DNA of 51,496 nucleotides, taken from the IMG/VR virus record IMGVR_UViG_3300021178_000015, positions 1-51,496 of that record; one strand, written 5' to 3'. The translations under genes were made by a program, and so were the position numbers. Positions 22,454 through 30,314 of this stretch are shown in pieces. Every line of letters begins with the position of its first letter. Within the stretch, counting starts at the first letter, position 1. The notes beneath the pieces are model-generated. The model was not told the DNA's origin, made no database searches, and worked only from the letters and a program-made list of their open reading frames with translations. The stretch is from a virus.

Positions 22454-22472
22454 GGCCTTACCGTACACTAAT

Positions 22473-22501
22473 TTGACGAAATCCGCAGCATCAGCTATTT
22501 T
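22473..22501 (+). promoter_or_regulatory. Sigma-70-like promoter for the capsid gene
   Basis: TTGACG, 17-base spacer, TATTTT. It lies next to the operator pair shared with the portal promoter. Confidence 0.65.
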
Positions 22502-22560
22502 GTACCAATTCGCACGCGCCGGCCTGCAACGCCGGGGAACCATTGAAAGGGGTTATTCGC

Positions 22561-23493
22561 ATGCAGGTTATCGACAGGTCACTTCAATCGAGCCAGTATT
22601 GGCCGGGGTTGTTTGCGCTGTTCGGCATGGACTATGAACGGCTTTCGCCGATCTACAAGCAATTCTACGATCGCAAGCCGTCCGAAAAGGCGTTCGAAGA
22701 GTTCATGACGGAGCGTGCCGGCCTGGGCCTCGCCGTACAGCAGCCGGAACTAGAGCCGGTGCAGTTCGACGTTCCGAACGAAGGTTACCGCACCCAGGTC
22801 ACCCACGCGTCGTACGGGCTCGCCGTGGCGATTTCGCGCGAAGCCAAAGACGACAACCTATACGAAGACGTCGGCGGCCGGATGATGAAAGAGCTGGCGT
22901 TCTCGGCGCGGCAGACCGAAGAGTACATTGCGCATGCTCCGCTGCAAGTTGCGTTCGATGCCGTCAACGGTCTGCGTGCGGACGGCGTGCCGGTTTGCTC
23001 GCCTTCGCATCCGACCGCGGTCGGCCTCCAGTCCAATCAGCTCATTTCCGCCAACGCGTCGGAATTGGCTTTCGAGAACGCGGTTATCCAGATCGCGTAC
23101 ACCCGCAACGGCCGCGGCTTCGTCGTCAACGTGCTACCCAAGCGCGTCATCACGTCAACCGAGAACGGGCCAGAAATCCGGCGCATCCTGGGTTCGCCTT
23201 TGCAGTGGAATGCACAGACGAACAATATCAACGTGCTGCGTTCGACCGGCGCGCTTCCGGAAATCGTCGAGACGCCCTACTTGGTCGATAAGGACAACTA
23301 TTTCGTCCAGACTTCTGAGCAGGACAAAGACAACGGGCAGGGCTTCACCTTCTGGGAACGTTCCTCGCTCGAAACTCGCGAAGACAGCAATTGGAGCAAT
23401 CAGGCATCCCTGATCGCGATTTGGTTCCGCTGTGCCGCGTCTGTGGTCGATTTCCGAACCGTGTACGGTTCGGCCGGTTCCGACAACCTGTAA
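22561..23493 (+). CDS. Major capsid protein (HK97 fold, Mu gpT-like)
   Basis: 310 aa. The ATG is chosen for its AAAGGGG site. The text GLAVAISREAKDDNLYEDVGGRMM, then RQTEEYIAHAPLQVAFDAVNG, and the DG-VPVCSPSHP turn, follow Mu gpT-like major head proteins. It is flanked by its own promoter and a strong terminator, as expected for the most abundant virion protein. The GroES-like protein in the opposite operon may help it fold. Confidence 0.85.
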   Translation: MQVIDRSLQSSQYWPGLFALFGMDYERLSPIYKQFYDRKPSEKAFEEFMTERAGLGLAVQQPELEPVQFDVPNEGYRTQVTHASYGLAVAISREAKDDNLYEDVGGRMMKELAFSARQTEEYIAHAPLQVAFDAVNGLRADGVPVCSPSHPTAVGLQSNQLISANASELAFENAVIQIAYTRNGRGFVVNVLPKRVITSTENGPEIRRILGSPLQWNAQTNNINVLRSTGALPEIVETPYLVDKDNYFVQTSEQDKDNGQGFTFWERSSLETREDSNWSNQASLIAIWFRCAASVVDFRTVYGSAGSDNL

Positions 23494-23560
23494 GGGTTGA
23501 CGCCCGCTTCGGAGTAGCGTACGTATCGCGTGCCCTCCTTGGGCGTTTCCTCCCAGACTT

Positions 23561-23598
23561 ACGGCCCCGGTACTGACAAGCCCCGGGGCCGTCTTTCT
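23561..23598. terminator. Terminator after the capsid gene
   Basis: ACGGCCCCGG pairs with CCGGGGCCGT around a 12-base loop, then CTTTCTGTCT. It separates the capsid gene from the converging ParB-like gene. Confidence 0.8.
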
Positions 23599-23600
23599 GT

Positions 23601-24500
23601 CTACGCGGCCTTCGCCATCGGCGGCAGCCAATCGGGCGGTGCCGGCAATTCTTCCCCAGGAGCCAAACGCGCGTTAGCCGGCCGGCGAAAGTCGATTACC
23701 GACAGCAACGCCCGCCCCGCCTCTTCTGCCTTCGGCCTGGGGCCTACCGAGCGCGCGGCCATGTCGATACGCGGCCAACCCAGGTCAAGCAACCGGCGGG
23801 CGTGGTCGCGAAACGCAGGGTAGTTGTGTACGAGCCACACAAAGCCAAGCGTTGCGTGTTCCGTTACCAACGCATTCGGCGGCGCCAGTGTGGCAATCAT
23901 TTCCAGCGCCGTCACAAGCTCGCCCGGCGGCACGGGGGTTGCTCGCTTGGCATAGCTTGCACTGCCGTGACCATACAGCGATTTCAGCGCGCCGACGCAA
24001 GCGAGCTTCGGCACGGAAAATTCGTCACGTTGATTGTTGGCGTCCACAACGGCCAAACCGGCATTCTGTACGAGCCGATTGAGCTGCACGGCACTTTCAT
24101 CGCCGGCTGCAACTTCCGCCATGAACAGCATGGTTTGCGGCACTTTCCGCATTTTGGTATTGCGCGAAAGAAAAATCTCGATTTCGCGCTTGCGGTCATG
24201 CACGTTGTAGATATCGCAGGGGACAAACAGACGCGCAGATGCCTTCGCGCCTTCCCAGCGGTGCCGCCCGTCCACGACAAACAGCGCACCGTTTTCGCGC
24301 CGTACGACCATGAGCCGGCCGAACAGTGTCAAGTCGAAAGTCTTACCGATTTCCTTCACTAGTCGTGGGTTGCGCGGCTTCATTGCTTGATACGTCGTAT
24401 CCACGTTCAACAGCCCGATCGGAACTTCGGTCGGTTCCGGTTTTTCTTCGATGACGACTATGGATTTCTGTTCCCAAGGGAACATCTTCGCGGTACTCAT
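23601..24500 (-). CDS. ParB/Srx-fold protein with FPWE N-terminus
   Basis: 299 aa. ATG follows AAAGGAG. It starts MSTAKMFPWEQK, the shared PWE motif. Residues ~30-110 form a ParB-like nuclease/CTPase fold with VVDGRHRWEGAKA. The remainder is helical (VPQTMLFMAEVAAGD, LVTALEMIATLAPP). Phage relatives are usually called ParB-like transcriptional regulators or nucleases; which applies here cannot be told. It is transcribed alone from its own promoter. Confidence 0.75.
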   Translation of the reverse strand: MSTAKMFPWEQKSIVVIEEKPEPTEVPIGLLNVDTTYQAMKPRNPRLVKEIGKTFDLTLFGRLMVVRRENGALFVVDGRHRWEGAKASARLFVPCDIYNVHDRKREIEIFLSRNTKMRKVPQTMLFMAEVAAGDESAVQLNRLVQNAGLAVVDANNQRDEFSVPKLACVGALKSLYGHGSASYAKRATPVPPGELVTALEMIATLAPPNALVTEHATLGFVWLVHNYPAFRDHARRLLDLGWPRIDMAARSVGPRPKAEEAGRALLSVIDFRRPANARLAPGEELPAPPDWLPPMAKAA

Positions 24501-24540
24501 TTGTACGGCTCCTTTGCTAGCTGTGCCCCCTACGTGAGTA

Positions 24541-24569
24541 CAAATACGGATGACGTGTGAATATGTCAA
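24541..24569 (-). promoter_or_regulatory. Sigma-70-like promoter for the ParB-like gene
   Basis: Minus strand TTGACA, 17-base spacer, TATTTG, about 40 bases before the ATG. The rest of the gap up to 24649 holds nothing else I can identify. Confidence 0.65.
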
Positions 24570-24649
24570 TACCAAGCTTGACTTGCGGCGGCAAATCACC
24601 GCATGTGCGCACAACTGCACACTTCACAGTCAGGGCGGAGGGGCGCTAC

Positions 24650-24895
24650 ATGCAGGGGTACTGGTGGGCACGGACACCCGAAAATGCGCTATTTGTAGTC
24701 ATGGTTGTGGGTGAAAAAGGCTATGTTCCCGGGGTGGAAGGTGCTATAGATTTGAGCGACTTTTTCATGATCGAGCCCGTCCCATGGCCGCGACCCGCAA
24801 CCCAAAGCCAAAATTCGGTTCTGCCGTCACCTGGGGCGCGTGTTCTCGTTGCAACGCCCGGGTCAAATATTCTACCCTTTGTCGCGAGAGGCTGA
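24650..24895 (+). CDS. Small protein, unknown, overlapping the next gene
   Basis: 81 aa. The ATG has GGAGGGG upstream. Text: GYWWARTPENALFVVMVVGEKGYVP, GVEGAIDLSDFFMIEPVPWPRP. This resembles small DUF551-like proteins with a W/Y-rich strand and a final Pro-rich end. The last 112 bases overlap the zinc-containing gene in another frame. Confidence 0.5.
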   Translation: MQGYWWARTPENALFVVMVVGEKGYVPGVEGAIDLSDFFMIEPVPWPRPATQSQNSVLPSPGARVLVATPGSNILPFVARG

Positions 24896-25392
24896 CCGGC
24901 CTTCTGGTTTGCGGGCCCGCCAGCGGCCGGCCGGTGCGCTACTGTCTTGACCCTTGGCCTCCGGTATACGATTTCCAAGCCTTTCCCGACAAGTCAATCG
25001 AGCCGCCGGCAGAACCGCTGCCGCTGCGCTACAACCTGGATGCTATCTGGGGCAACGGTCCGGTGTCCGGCAATACCAGCGACTTCGCCAACGCGCCCGC
25101 CGCGGCGCCGGACGACGCTACCCGATTGAACAACTTGCTTCGCATGGTGCCGTATTACGCGGCTGCCGGCAAGACCGCTGCGTTTATGCCACGCACGCAA
25201 GGTATCGACGTTGAAGTCGCAAAGGTGCTTTTCATCAATCCCGCGAATTACGACGGGACGTTTCTGCCGTCCAGTTCCGTACGGACGGTAACGCCGCCGA
25301 TCGAAAGTCCGTCCAGCGTTACGCAGACGGACAACGACGTGCCTTCGGATCAACTTTGGACGCCCCCATGGGCGGTAAATCAGGGCGTTTAA
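24784..25392 (+). CDS. Neck-region protein with N-terminal zinc motif
   Basis: 202 aa. The N-terminal ~45 residues carry a Cys cluster (ACSRCNARV, TGLLVCGP) of a type I recall near phage head-tail joining genes. The remainder is Pro/Asp-rich (LNNLLRMVPYYAAAGKTAAFMP, NPANYDGTFLPSSSVR) and looks structural. It is the first of four plus-strand genes leading to the P22 gp4- and gp10-like proteins. Confidence 0.65.
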   Translation: MAATRNPKPKFGSAVTWGACSRCNARVKYSTLCRERLTGLLVCGPASGRPVRYCLDPWPPVYDFQAFPDKSIEPPAEPLPLRYNLDAIWGNGPVSGNTSDFANAPAAAPDDATRLNNLLRMVPYYAAAGKTAAFMPRTQGIDVEVAKVLFINPANYDGTFLPSSSVRTVTPPIESPSSVTQTDNDVPSDQLWTPPWAVNQGV

Positions 25393-25395
25393 ACG

Positions 25396-25557
25396 ATGCC
25401 TGTACCGCCTTCACCGGAGCTATCGTCTTTGTTGAAACAGTGGTGCGAGCTGCAACGTGTCCGGTACGGAGCGGACTGGAAAAGCAAGTTGGCGGCCGAA
25501 ATGGCTGCGCAGTCGGCACCCATGCTTGAAGCATTTTTGAGGATCGTTAACAAATGA
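25396..25557 (+). CDS. Small helical protein, unknown
   Basis: 53 aa (LSSLLKQWCELQRVRYGADW, AAEMAAQSAPMLEAFLRIVNK). The ATG lies just after a GTTTAAACG word and its stop overlaps the next ATG, so it is coupled to the neck gene. Amphipathic helices suggest an assembly partner; no family recognised. Confidence 0.65.
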   Translation: MPVPPSPELSSLLKQWCELQRVRYGADWKSKLAAEMAAQSAPMLEAFLRIVNK

Positions 25558-26243
25558 CCACAACCGCGCTAGCCCTCATTACCGAAGCCATGCGGCTATA
25601 CGGCATCATAGACGTCATGGAAAGCCCGACTCCGCAAGACGTGGCCAACGTGGTTATCACGCTCAACAACCTGTTGCGCAACGAACACGCGGACGGCGCA
25701 GCGCAGTATCTCATGGGCTTGCAAACCGTGACACTGCCGCCGGGCGTTCTGGGTAGTGTGTACAGCTTCAGCATCGGCACGGCGCAAAGCAGCTATCTTG
25801 TGCAGCAAGACGCCGTAGGTCTGAAATCGCTGTGGATGAATGACATTCAATTGACGGTCAACCGTGAGACGCGCCAAGCTCCGAAAGCCGATATTGTCCG
25901 TACGACCTACCCCGGCATCATCACGAAGTGGCATACCGAAAAACAGGTAGACGGTTCGATATTGGTCTATGCTTGGCAGCCTCCGCGCGCTGCATCGCAA
26001 GCTCTGCTTGAAATCGGCGGACGCATTCCGGCTCTGACGAACAGCGCCGGCACCGATATCGTCGCGCTGCCGCCGGAAGGCATCCACGATGCAACGCTGT
26101 TGCTGGGCTTGACCATATGCGGCTCGTACGGACGTCCGGTCGACAAGATCGATCCTGTACTGGCCGCGCGTGCAAAGTCCGTTGATGACAGATGGAAACA
26201 ATGGGCGCGGGGCCAGCAATGGTTGCGGCTTGTGAGAGCTTAG
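25554..26243 (+). CDS. Head-tail connector, P22 gp4-like
   Basis: 229 aa. Family features are the N-terminal helix (LALITEAMRLYGIID), a helix with VVITLNNLLRNEHADG, a beta insert (TLPPGVLGSVYSFSIG) and a C-terminal helix (RAKSVDDRWKQWARG). P22 gp4 binds beneath the portal ring and closes the filled head. It is followed directly by the gp10-like gene, the P22 order. Confidence 0.75.
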   Translation: MTTTALALITEAMRLYGIIDVMESPTPQDVANVVITLNNLLRNEHADGAAQYLMGLQTVTLPPGVLGSVYSFSIGTAQSSYLVQQDAVGLKSLWMNDIQLTVNRETRQAPKADIVRTTYPGIITKWHTEKQVDGSILVYAWQPPRAASQALLEIGGRIPALTNSAGTDIVALPPEGIHDATLLLGLTICGSYGRPVDKIDPVLAARAKSVDDRWKQWARGQQWLRLVRA

Positions 26244-26244
26244 G

Positions 26245-27720
26245 ATGCCAGCAATCAATGTAATGGGGTCTTTTCAAGACCCTTTAAATCTGGATCAGGG
26301 CGCCGGCAAGCTCGTGAACGTGCGCGTTGTCCCGCGCGAAATGAAGGAGGGACGCGTCGCCAAGGTGCGTTTCCTCGGTTCGCCGGGGCTTACCACCGTA
26401 TGCCAGCCCACCGCGCAACCTTGTATCGCGCTCTGCCACGCGCTCGATACGATATGGAGCGGTCACGGTGACGGTTCGATATACTACGGCATTGAAACCG
26501 GAGTACCCGTGTTGGCGGGCTTCGTTGCCGTACAAGCCGGCCAGCCGGTAATTCGGTTTGCGGAAGATCGCACGGCGCTTGCCATCGCATCAAATAAGAA
26601 CATTCTCAATCCGTTGCTGTTTGGTACGGGTTACGTTGGTGTGAAGACCCCCACGGCCGGCATAACCAACGCCGGCTTTGACACGTCGATTGATTTTGAT
26701 CCGTCCACCGTGGCAGAGTTGGACAACATGACGATATGGTCCGGCGCGTCAAATGTGTACGCCAATCAAGATAGTAAGATGTACAACTCGAACCCGCTCG
26801 CGCCGGGCACGGTGCAGCCGAATAGCTTCGCCACGAAAGAAGCCCGCGCCGATCGCGTGGTTGACTTGGCGATTTCCGGCCGCGTCATGTGGCCGCTGGG
26901 TTCCCGGTCACTGGAGCAATGGTACGATAGCGGCAACGGCGCCGATTTCCCGTATCAGGCGTTCCCCAATTCACTCAATTCGGTAGGCATCGCATCGCGG
27001 CTCACGTTGGCGGTGCTCCGCGACCTTATCATGTTCGTGGGCACCAACCGTCGTGTGTGGCTTTGCTCGGGTCAATCCGGGGCCCCGGTGTCGCCGACCT
27101 GGGTTGACAGTCTGCTGCAAGAGTTGACGCTTACGCAGTTAGGCCAACTCACGGCCTATGCCTACGCACACGCGGAAAGTGATTTCTATGTACTCACGCT
27201 CCCTGGGTCTTGGACCATCGAGCTGTCCGGCGCGACGGGTTCGTGGTCTTACCGTCAGTCACCCGGGCGGCTTGACCATGCCAGCCGATGCGCTACGGAA
27301 CACGATGGGGGTTCGACTTACGTCGGTCTGGATACGGGCCACATATGTACGGCTGATATGAACAATCAGACCGAGCCCGCCGGTACGATTTCCCGAATGA
27401 TTGTGACCCCATGGGTTGGCGACGAAGAATACCGCAGCACGTATGCTACGGTTGATGCAACGTCATCCATGGGTCCGCAAGCCGGCACCTTTCAGCTCGA
27501 TTGGTCGGAAACTGCTGATGTCACCGAAGGCGGCGTCGTGGTGTCGAACCGTACGTGGCGCGGAGTACGACAAATTCAGATGCCGACGCCGGGCGCGCAA
27601 CGCGCGATCGGACGTGATTTTGGTACGGGCCGGCGCCGTCAATTCCGATTGCAGTACAGCGGCACGCAAGCGCCCTTCACAATTGACGAAATGTTTATCA
27701 ATACGATCAAAGGGACTTAA
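26245..27720 (+). CDS. Packaged-DNA stabilisation protein, P22 gp10-like
   Basis: 491 aa. The text DPLNLDQGAGKLVNVRVVPRE, FLGSPGLTTV, GHGDGSIYYGIETG and DRVVDLAISGRVMWPLGSRSLEQWYDSG matches P22 gp10-family proteins. These form the tail hub between the gp4 ring and the needle/spikes. Its length agrees with the ~470-aa family size. Placement right after the gp4-like gene supports the call. Confidence 0.85.
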   Translation: MPAINVMGSFQDPLNLDQGAGKLVNVRVVPREMKEGRVAKVRFLGSPGLTTVCQPTAQPCIALCHALDTIWSGHGDGSIYYGIETGVPVLAGFVAVQAGQPVIRFAEDRTALAIASNKNILNPLLFGTGYVGVKTPTAGITNAGFDTSIDFDPSTVAELDNMTIWSGASNVYANQDSKMYNSNPLAPGTVQPNSFATKEARADRVVDLAISGRVMWPLGSRSLEQWYDSGNGADFPYQAFPNSLNSVGIASRLTLAVLRDLIMFVGTNRRVWLCSGQSGAPVSPTWVDSLLQELTLTQLGQLTAYAYAHAESDFYVLTLPGSWTIELSGATGSWSYRQSPGRLDHASRCATEHDGGSTYVGLDTGHICTADMNNQTEPAGTISRMIVTPWVGDEEYRSTYATVDATSSMGPQAGTFQLDWSETADVTEGGVVVSNRTWRGVRQIQMPTPGAQRAIGRDFGTGRRRQFRLQYSGTQAPFTIDEMFINTIKGT

Positions 27721-27941
27721 GAAGCGGACGCAAATTCGCGGGCGTAGCTACTGAGCATCGCTGCCGGGCGGTTTCGCAATTCTTGGCGAACAGCCTTGGT
27801 AATCGGAGTGGTCTGTTCGTATACGGCGATAATGGGACGCTGAAACCGGGACAGGTGCTTTACGAGTACATAGCGCCTGTCACTATCGAGGGTCTGCATA
27901 AGGTGCGCGCCGCTGGACGCTTCGTATTGGATAGTAAACAT
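27717..27941 (-). CDS. Small protein, unknown
   Basis: 74 aa. ATG with GAGG upstream and a strong promoter with DnaA-box-like site. Text: FTIQYEASSGAHLMQTLDSD, LVKHLSRFQRPIIAVYEQT, then Arg-rich AVRQELRNRPAAML. It converges with the gp10-like gene (4-base overlap) and interrupts the tail genes on the other strand, a pattern of inserted 'moron'-type genes. Confidence 0.6.
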   Translation of the reverse strand: MFTIQYEASSGAHLMQTLDSDRRYVLVKHLSRFQRPIIAVYEQTTPITKAVRQELRNRPAAMLSSYAREFASAS

Positions 27942-27969
27942 GTCAACCTCGTATGTTGATTTGTACACA

Positions 27970-27998
27970 AATATACGGCAACTCTGTGGATAAGTCAA
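27970..27998 (-). promoter_or_regulatory. Strong promoter containing a perfect DnaA-box sequence
   Basis: Minus strand TTGACT, 17-base spacer, TATATT. The spacer begins with TTATCCACA (27985-27993), the consensus DnaA box. One copy in the window could be chance (~0.4 expected). Confidence 0.6.
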
Positions 27999-27999
27999 C

Positions 28000-28440
28000 A
28001 TGGCAAGCACGCCGCAAAAATTTCCGCCGCCTCCGTTCTTAGTCGGTACGGACCAAAATACGCAGATGCTTAACCGCTGGTTACTGGAAGTGCAGAATGT
28101 GCTTGCCGCTGCCGGTGGCGTAGACCCAAGCAACATTGCAGGTTTTACGGCGCTTCAAACTCAAGTCGCAACTAATACGACTAACATCGCGACGTTGGAG
28201 ACGGGGCAAGGTGGGCAGGGCACGGCTATCACGCTCTTAGAAAGCGACGTGGCAACGTTGTTCGCCGACGTGGCGACAATCAACGGCCAAATTACGACGC
28301 TCAGCTCACGAGCCCAAGTCTTTAACGGCGTCGGCGGACCCGGCGGCGGCCTGGGCAACGTTAATGACTGGTACGCCGACACGACGAACAAGCATATCTA
28401 CGTAAAAACTGCGGTGGGCACGTGGACGATGATAGTTTAG
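28000..28440 (+). CDS. Tail needle-like coiled-coil protein
   Basis: 146 aa. A short N-terminal domain (PPPPFLVGTDQNTQMLNRWLLE) precedes ~75 residues of heptad-like repeats with Thr/Asn/Val a/d positions (LQTQVATNTTNIATLETG, LLESDVATLFADVATINGQI). A small beta tip follows (GNVNDWYADTTNKHIYVK). P22 gp26, the trimeric plug/needle, has this layout and follows gp10. Shorter than gp26 (233 aa), so assignment is by position and architecture. Confidence 0.6.
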   Translation: MASTPQKFPPPPFLVGTDQNTQMLNRWLLEVQNVLAAAGGVDPSNIAGFTALQTQVATNTTNIATLETGQGGQGTAITLLESDVATLFADVATINGQITTLSSRAQVFNGVGGPGGGLGNVNDWYADTTNKHIYVKTAVGTWTMIV

Positions 28441-28865
28441 GCAATAAACAGCATCAGGGCGTCAATTGCGCCTTTAAACTCCGCGAGCGTCCGTACGATA
28501 ATGTAGGCATTGCCGGCGGCTTCCCAAGCGAGCTGGAAGCTTTCTTGGCCCTTCCGCTGTTTGCCGTCTGGACGTTTCAGCTCGATAGCGACGCGCCGCC
28601 CCGGCGGGAAGGCCAGATAGTCGGCCACGCCATCGCGCACGCCCAGCCGCTTGAAATGCATAATGGCGCCGATGCCGCCCATGCGTTCGTTAGGGACGTG
28701 GAAAATCAGGAGCCGGCGCCAGATGCCCGACTTTTCGAGCCACTGCTGGGCATTCATGTGCAGGCATTCCTCGCCGAAGTCTTCCGGATTGCCGGGCGTC
28801 TTTGGCGGGGTTTTGCGGGCCTTCTTAGGCGCCTTAGCGCGCTTTCTCGGGGGGTGCGAGGCCAA
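28437..28865 (-). CDS. VRR-NUC nuclease
   Basis: 142 aa. A basic N-terminal tail (KRAKAPKKARKTPPK) leads into a VRR-NUC (PD-(D/E)XK) domain: HVPNERMGG, KRLGVRDGVADYLAF, then the catalytic ELK (AIELKRPDGKQRKGQ), and NAYIIVRTLAEF. Phage members act as Holliday-junction or structure-specific nucleases in replication or packaging. Its end overlaps the needle gene's end, and its start overlaps the upstream RHH gene by 32 bases. Confidence 0.8.
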   Translation of the reverse strand: MASHPPRKRAKAPKKARKTPPKTPGNPEDFGEECLHMNAQQWLEKSGIWRRLLIFHVPNERMGGIGAIMHFKRLGVRDGVADYLAFPPGRRVAIELKRPDGKQRKGQESFQLAWEAAGNAYIIVRTLAEFKGAIDALMLFIA

Positions 28866-29037
28866 GTTGTTTCAACCTTCTCTCTTCTTCTGGGAGCCAC
28901 GTTTCTAGGGCCGCGCGGACCGCTTTGGAACGGTTGGTAGCATCGCCTTCCGTGTTCCGGGTCACAAAGTCAACCCGCTCCACAAGGGCGCGCGGGAGCC
29001 GCGCCGAAATCATGGGGCTTTTGCATTCGTCTGCCAT
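28834..29037 (-). CDS. Ribbon-helix-helix DNA-binding protein
   Basis: 67 aa. The domain fits RHH regulators: strand MISARLPRALVERV, then helices DFVTRNTEGDA and NRSKAVRAALETWLPEEER. A TTGTCATACA site lies 19 bases upstream of its start, shared with the divergent ejection gene. It is therefore the best candidate to bind that operator family and control itself and the structural genes. This link is inferred. Confidence 0.75.
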   Translation of the reverse strand: MADECKSPMISARLPRALVERVDFVTRNTEGDATNRSKAVRAALETWLPEEERRLKQLGLAPPEKAR

Positions 29038-29055
29038 GGGGTATAGTTAGACGAA

Positions 29056-29065
29056 TTGTCATACA
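29056..29065. promoter_or_regulatory. TTGTCATACA site between RHH and ejection genes
   Basis: Same decamer as at 3557, 3596 and 22426. It lies in the 46-base divergent gap, where it could control both genes. Confidence 0.55.
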
Positions 29066-29083
29066 TTTGCAAGGGCTTCTGAC

Positions 29084-29710
29084 ATGTCATCTTTCGGCGC
29101 GGGCCTGGGCTCGGTTATTGGCAGCTCCCTGGGGGCGAGCGATTTGCAGGGCGGCTTGAACGATGTAGGCAACGACACGGCGAACTTTGGCGCCATCGTA
29201 CAGCCGTACAATTCCTTCGGTCAATCGATGCTCCCCGGCGCCACCAACTCAATCAATAACATCAACAACGTTGCCAGCACTGGACCCCAGGGGTACGAAC
29301 AGTTTCTTCAGGGCTACCAGATGACGCCGGGCGCCCAGTATCAAGAAGGTGTCGCGAACGCAACGCAGAACCACAGCGCGGCAGCGAACGGTCAATTGCT
29401 GTCCGGTTCGAATGAGCGGGCGCTATCAACCATCGATCAGGGCATCGCGAACACCGATGCAAACAGCTCGTACAACGAATATTTGCAGGGCAACAATCAG
29501 CAGTTCAGCCAGCTCGAAAGCGCTTTGGGCAACATGTTTAGCGCGATCGGCGTCGGTACCACTGCCACCGGGCAGAATGCCAGCGTAACAAATGCCGATA
29601 TCGGCGCAACGTCACAGATCGCGCAAGCTCAGGCAAAGAACGACCAATCGAAGGGCTCGGGCTTGGGTTCGATGTTTAGCGGCTTGGGCAGCATGGCGGC
29701 GTCGTTCTAA
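29084..29710 (+). CDS. DNA ejection protein, P22 gp7-like
   Basis: 208 aa, rich in Gly, Ser, Asn, Gln and Ala. N-terminal GLGSVIGSSLGASDLQGGLND, centre QMTPGAQYQEGVANATQNHSA and a helical Gln-rich C-terminal half. P22 gp7 and relatives are ejected from the head and help form a DNA conduit. The partner is presumably the large transglycosylase protein at the window ends. The first residues could be a processed leader. Confidence 0.65.
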   Translation: MSSFGAGLGSVIGSSLGASDLQGGLNDVGNDTANFGAIVQPYNSFGQSMLPGATNSINNINNVASTGPQGYEQFLQGYQMTPGAQYQEGVANATQNHSAAANGQLLSGSNERALSTIDQGIANTDANSSYNEYLQGNNQQFSQLESALGNMFSAIGVGTTATGQNASVTNADIGATSQIAQAQAKNDQSKGSGLGSMFSGLGSMAASF

Positions 29711-29829
29711 CGGGGAAGGCACAGAAAAGGCGTCGGTTTCCAGTTGCGAGACTTCCATTGAAAGCGGATTTCGCGGTATGCCAGAACTGTGAGCGTAGCG
29801 GCGCCGATTAAAGCAAGTACGTAAGTCAT
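29707..29829 (-). CDS. Tiny membrane protein
   Basis: 40 aa: MTYVLALIGAATLTVLAYRE, then a basic tail (RFQWKSRNWKP). One membrane span with basic residues inside. The ribosome site is weak. It converges with the ejection gene (4-base overlap) and ends the long leftward block. Confidence 0.45.
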   Translation of the reverse strand: MTYVLALIGAATLTVLAYREIRFQWKSRNWKPTPFLCLPR

Positions 29830-29850
29830 GTGGGTTGCTCTGTTGTGATG

Positions 29851-30114
29851 TTAACGCAAAAGCTTTTTCATCAAAGCGACGCCGGTTGATTTTAGGGTAA
29901 ACTTCGCCTGCTCTTTTTCCGGCAGTGCTAAAACGGCGTCCGGTCCATACGCCTTGACAAAACATTCATCGTGCCACGGGCCATCGCGCTCGAATAGATC
30001 GGCCTGGATCATAACTCTATTGTCGCCGATCTCGCCGCAGGTATGGCAGATCGCCAAATGGCGAACGTCATGCGCCCGTAGCTCTGTCCGACCGTCCGGC
30101 AATCTGTATTTCAT
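29851..30114 (-). CDS. Small zinc-motif protein, unknown
   Basis: 87 aa. CHTCG in the first third plus HDEC further on give a possible Cys/His zinc site (ICHTCGEIGD, GPWHDECFVKAYG). The C-terminus is basic (STGVALMKKLLR). The start overlaps the upstream stop (ATGA). Last gene but one in the leftward block. Function unknown. Confidence 0.65.
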   Translation of the reverse strand: MKYRLPDGRTELRAHDVRHLAICHTCGEIGDNRVMIQADLFERDGPWHDECFVKAYGPDAVLALPEKEQAKFTLKSTGVALMKKLLR

Positions 30115-30311
30115 GTCGGTTCCTTTAACTGCTGATTAAGAGCAGCACGAATGATCTGCATTACTTCATCGGAAGTATCGCCGCAGACAATGCAAGCAAG
30201 TGCTACGAACTCGTTTGAAACAGCTCTGCTGTCTGGCGGTTCATACTGCGAAAGCATGTTGACTGCTAGTTCAAGTGCGGTCTTCATGTCATCCATGGTC
30301 GGTGTATTCAT
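30111..30311 (-). CDS. Small helical protein, unknown
   Basis: 66 aa, acidic and helical (MDDMKTALELAVNMLSQYE, SDEVMQIIRAALNQQ), with CIVCG in the centre. It lies between the acetyltransferase (4-base gap) and the zinc-motif gene (overlap). No family recognised. Confidence 0.6.
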   Translation of the reverse strand: MNTPTMDDMKTALELAVNMLSQYEPPDSRAVSNEFVALACIVCGDTSDEVMQIIRAALNQQLKEPT

Positions 30312-30314
30312 TTG

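Noticed and set aside
22561-23493. Lysogeny or integration functions near the head genes
   Set aside because: No integrase, excisionase or attachment repeat found anywhere in the window; the ParB-like and RHH genes alone do not indicate a prophage.
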